From Caccousia sp900752115 (lineage in GTDB: Bacteria; Bacillota; Clostridia; Oscillospirales; Acutalibacteraceae): a stretch of DNA of 29,334 nt. Where the stretch lies: contig CABRNB010000025.1 in NCBI GenBank assembly GCA_902472225.1, positions 1 to 29,334 of the forward strand. Reading direction: 5' to 3'. Made by a program: the position numbers and the translations under genes. The notes beneath the pieces are model-generated. The model was not told where the DNA came from and did not search any database. It saw only the letters and a list, made by a program, of their open reading frames with translations. Numbering within the stretch: the stretch's first letter is position 1; each line of letters starts with the position of its first letter. Shown piece by piece: positions 29,258 through 29,334 of the stretch.

Positions 29258-29334
29258 GAAAAATTTCCGCCGGAGTTCCGGCAAAGCATCCTGACGGTCC
29301 TGCATGGCAATGAACGGCGGCGCGTTCCCGGAAG

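Overview
The window looks like chromosome from a spore-forming Clostridia-class gut Firmicute, probably Oscillospiraceae-like. That placement is inferred from protein character, strong GGAGG-type ribosome sites, a sporulation sigma gene and a gut-type gene set; no 16S or taxonomic marker is present. It falls into two parts joined at about position 17,165.

Positions 1 to about 17,165 are read as the right-hand part of an integrative conjugative element (ICE) whose left end lies outside the window. From left to right it has: a minus-strand backbone block (small conserved proteins, a DUF7768-like protein, a HTH/DUF6017-type replication initiator with in-gene 15-bp iterons, and a ParB with no ParA); a non-coding spacer with four hairpins and paired 10-bp repeats; a plus-strand, visibly AT-richer cargo operon for a dTDP-deoxysugar (RfbC, WbqC-like, DegT-type aminotransferase, RfbA, RfbB, with no RfbD); a complete agr-type quorum-sensing locus (AgrA-like regulator, AgrC-like kinase, AgrB continuous in frame with AgrD); and a recombination end (sigma-like regulator, structured non-coding leader, DinG-like helicase, 60-aa protein, large serine recombinase).

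The recombinase gene ends inside the 5' part of sigK. A 68-codon sigK fragment on the minus strand runs into the recombinase stop codon and is cut immediately after its conserved HNLRLVAHIIKK stretch. This is the arrangement of the sigK-splitting 'skin' elements of Bacillus subtilis and Clostridioides difficile, with the recombinase convergent on the N-terminal half. Here the inserted DNA appears to be a conjugative element carrying surface-sugar and quorum-sensing cargo. The 3' half of sigK is not in the window and should lie at the other end of the element.

Positions 17,368 to 29,334 are host chromosome: a CatP-like chloramphenicol acetyltransferase behind a consensus promoter; a GH127-type beta-L-arabinofuranosidase divergent from an AraC regulator; an AraC regulator followed by a MOFRL-type glycerate 2-kinase; a membrane-anchored or secreted serpin; a DUF4380-like mutarotase-fold protein; tmcAL (tRNA-Met cytidine acetate ligase); and, divergent from it, ackA (acetate kinase). 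The right-hand genes are ordinary metabolism and regulation. The unusual biology is concentrated in the element: the sigK insertion, the AgrB-AgrD continuous reading frame with a serine-type signal peptide, the in-gene iterons, and the structured non-coding stretch before the helicase.
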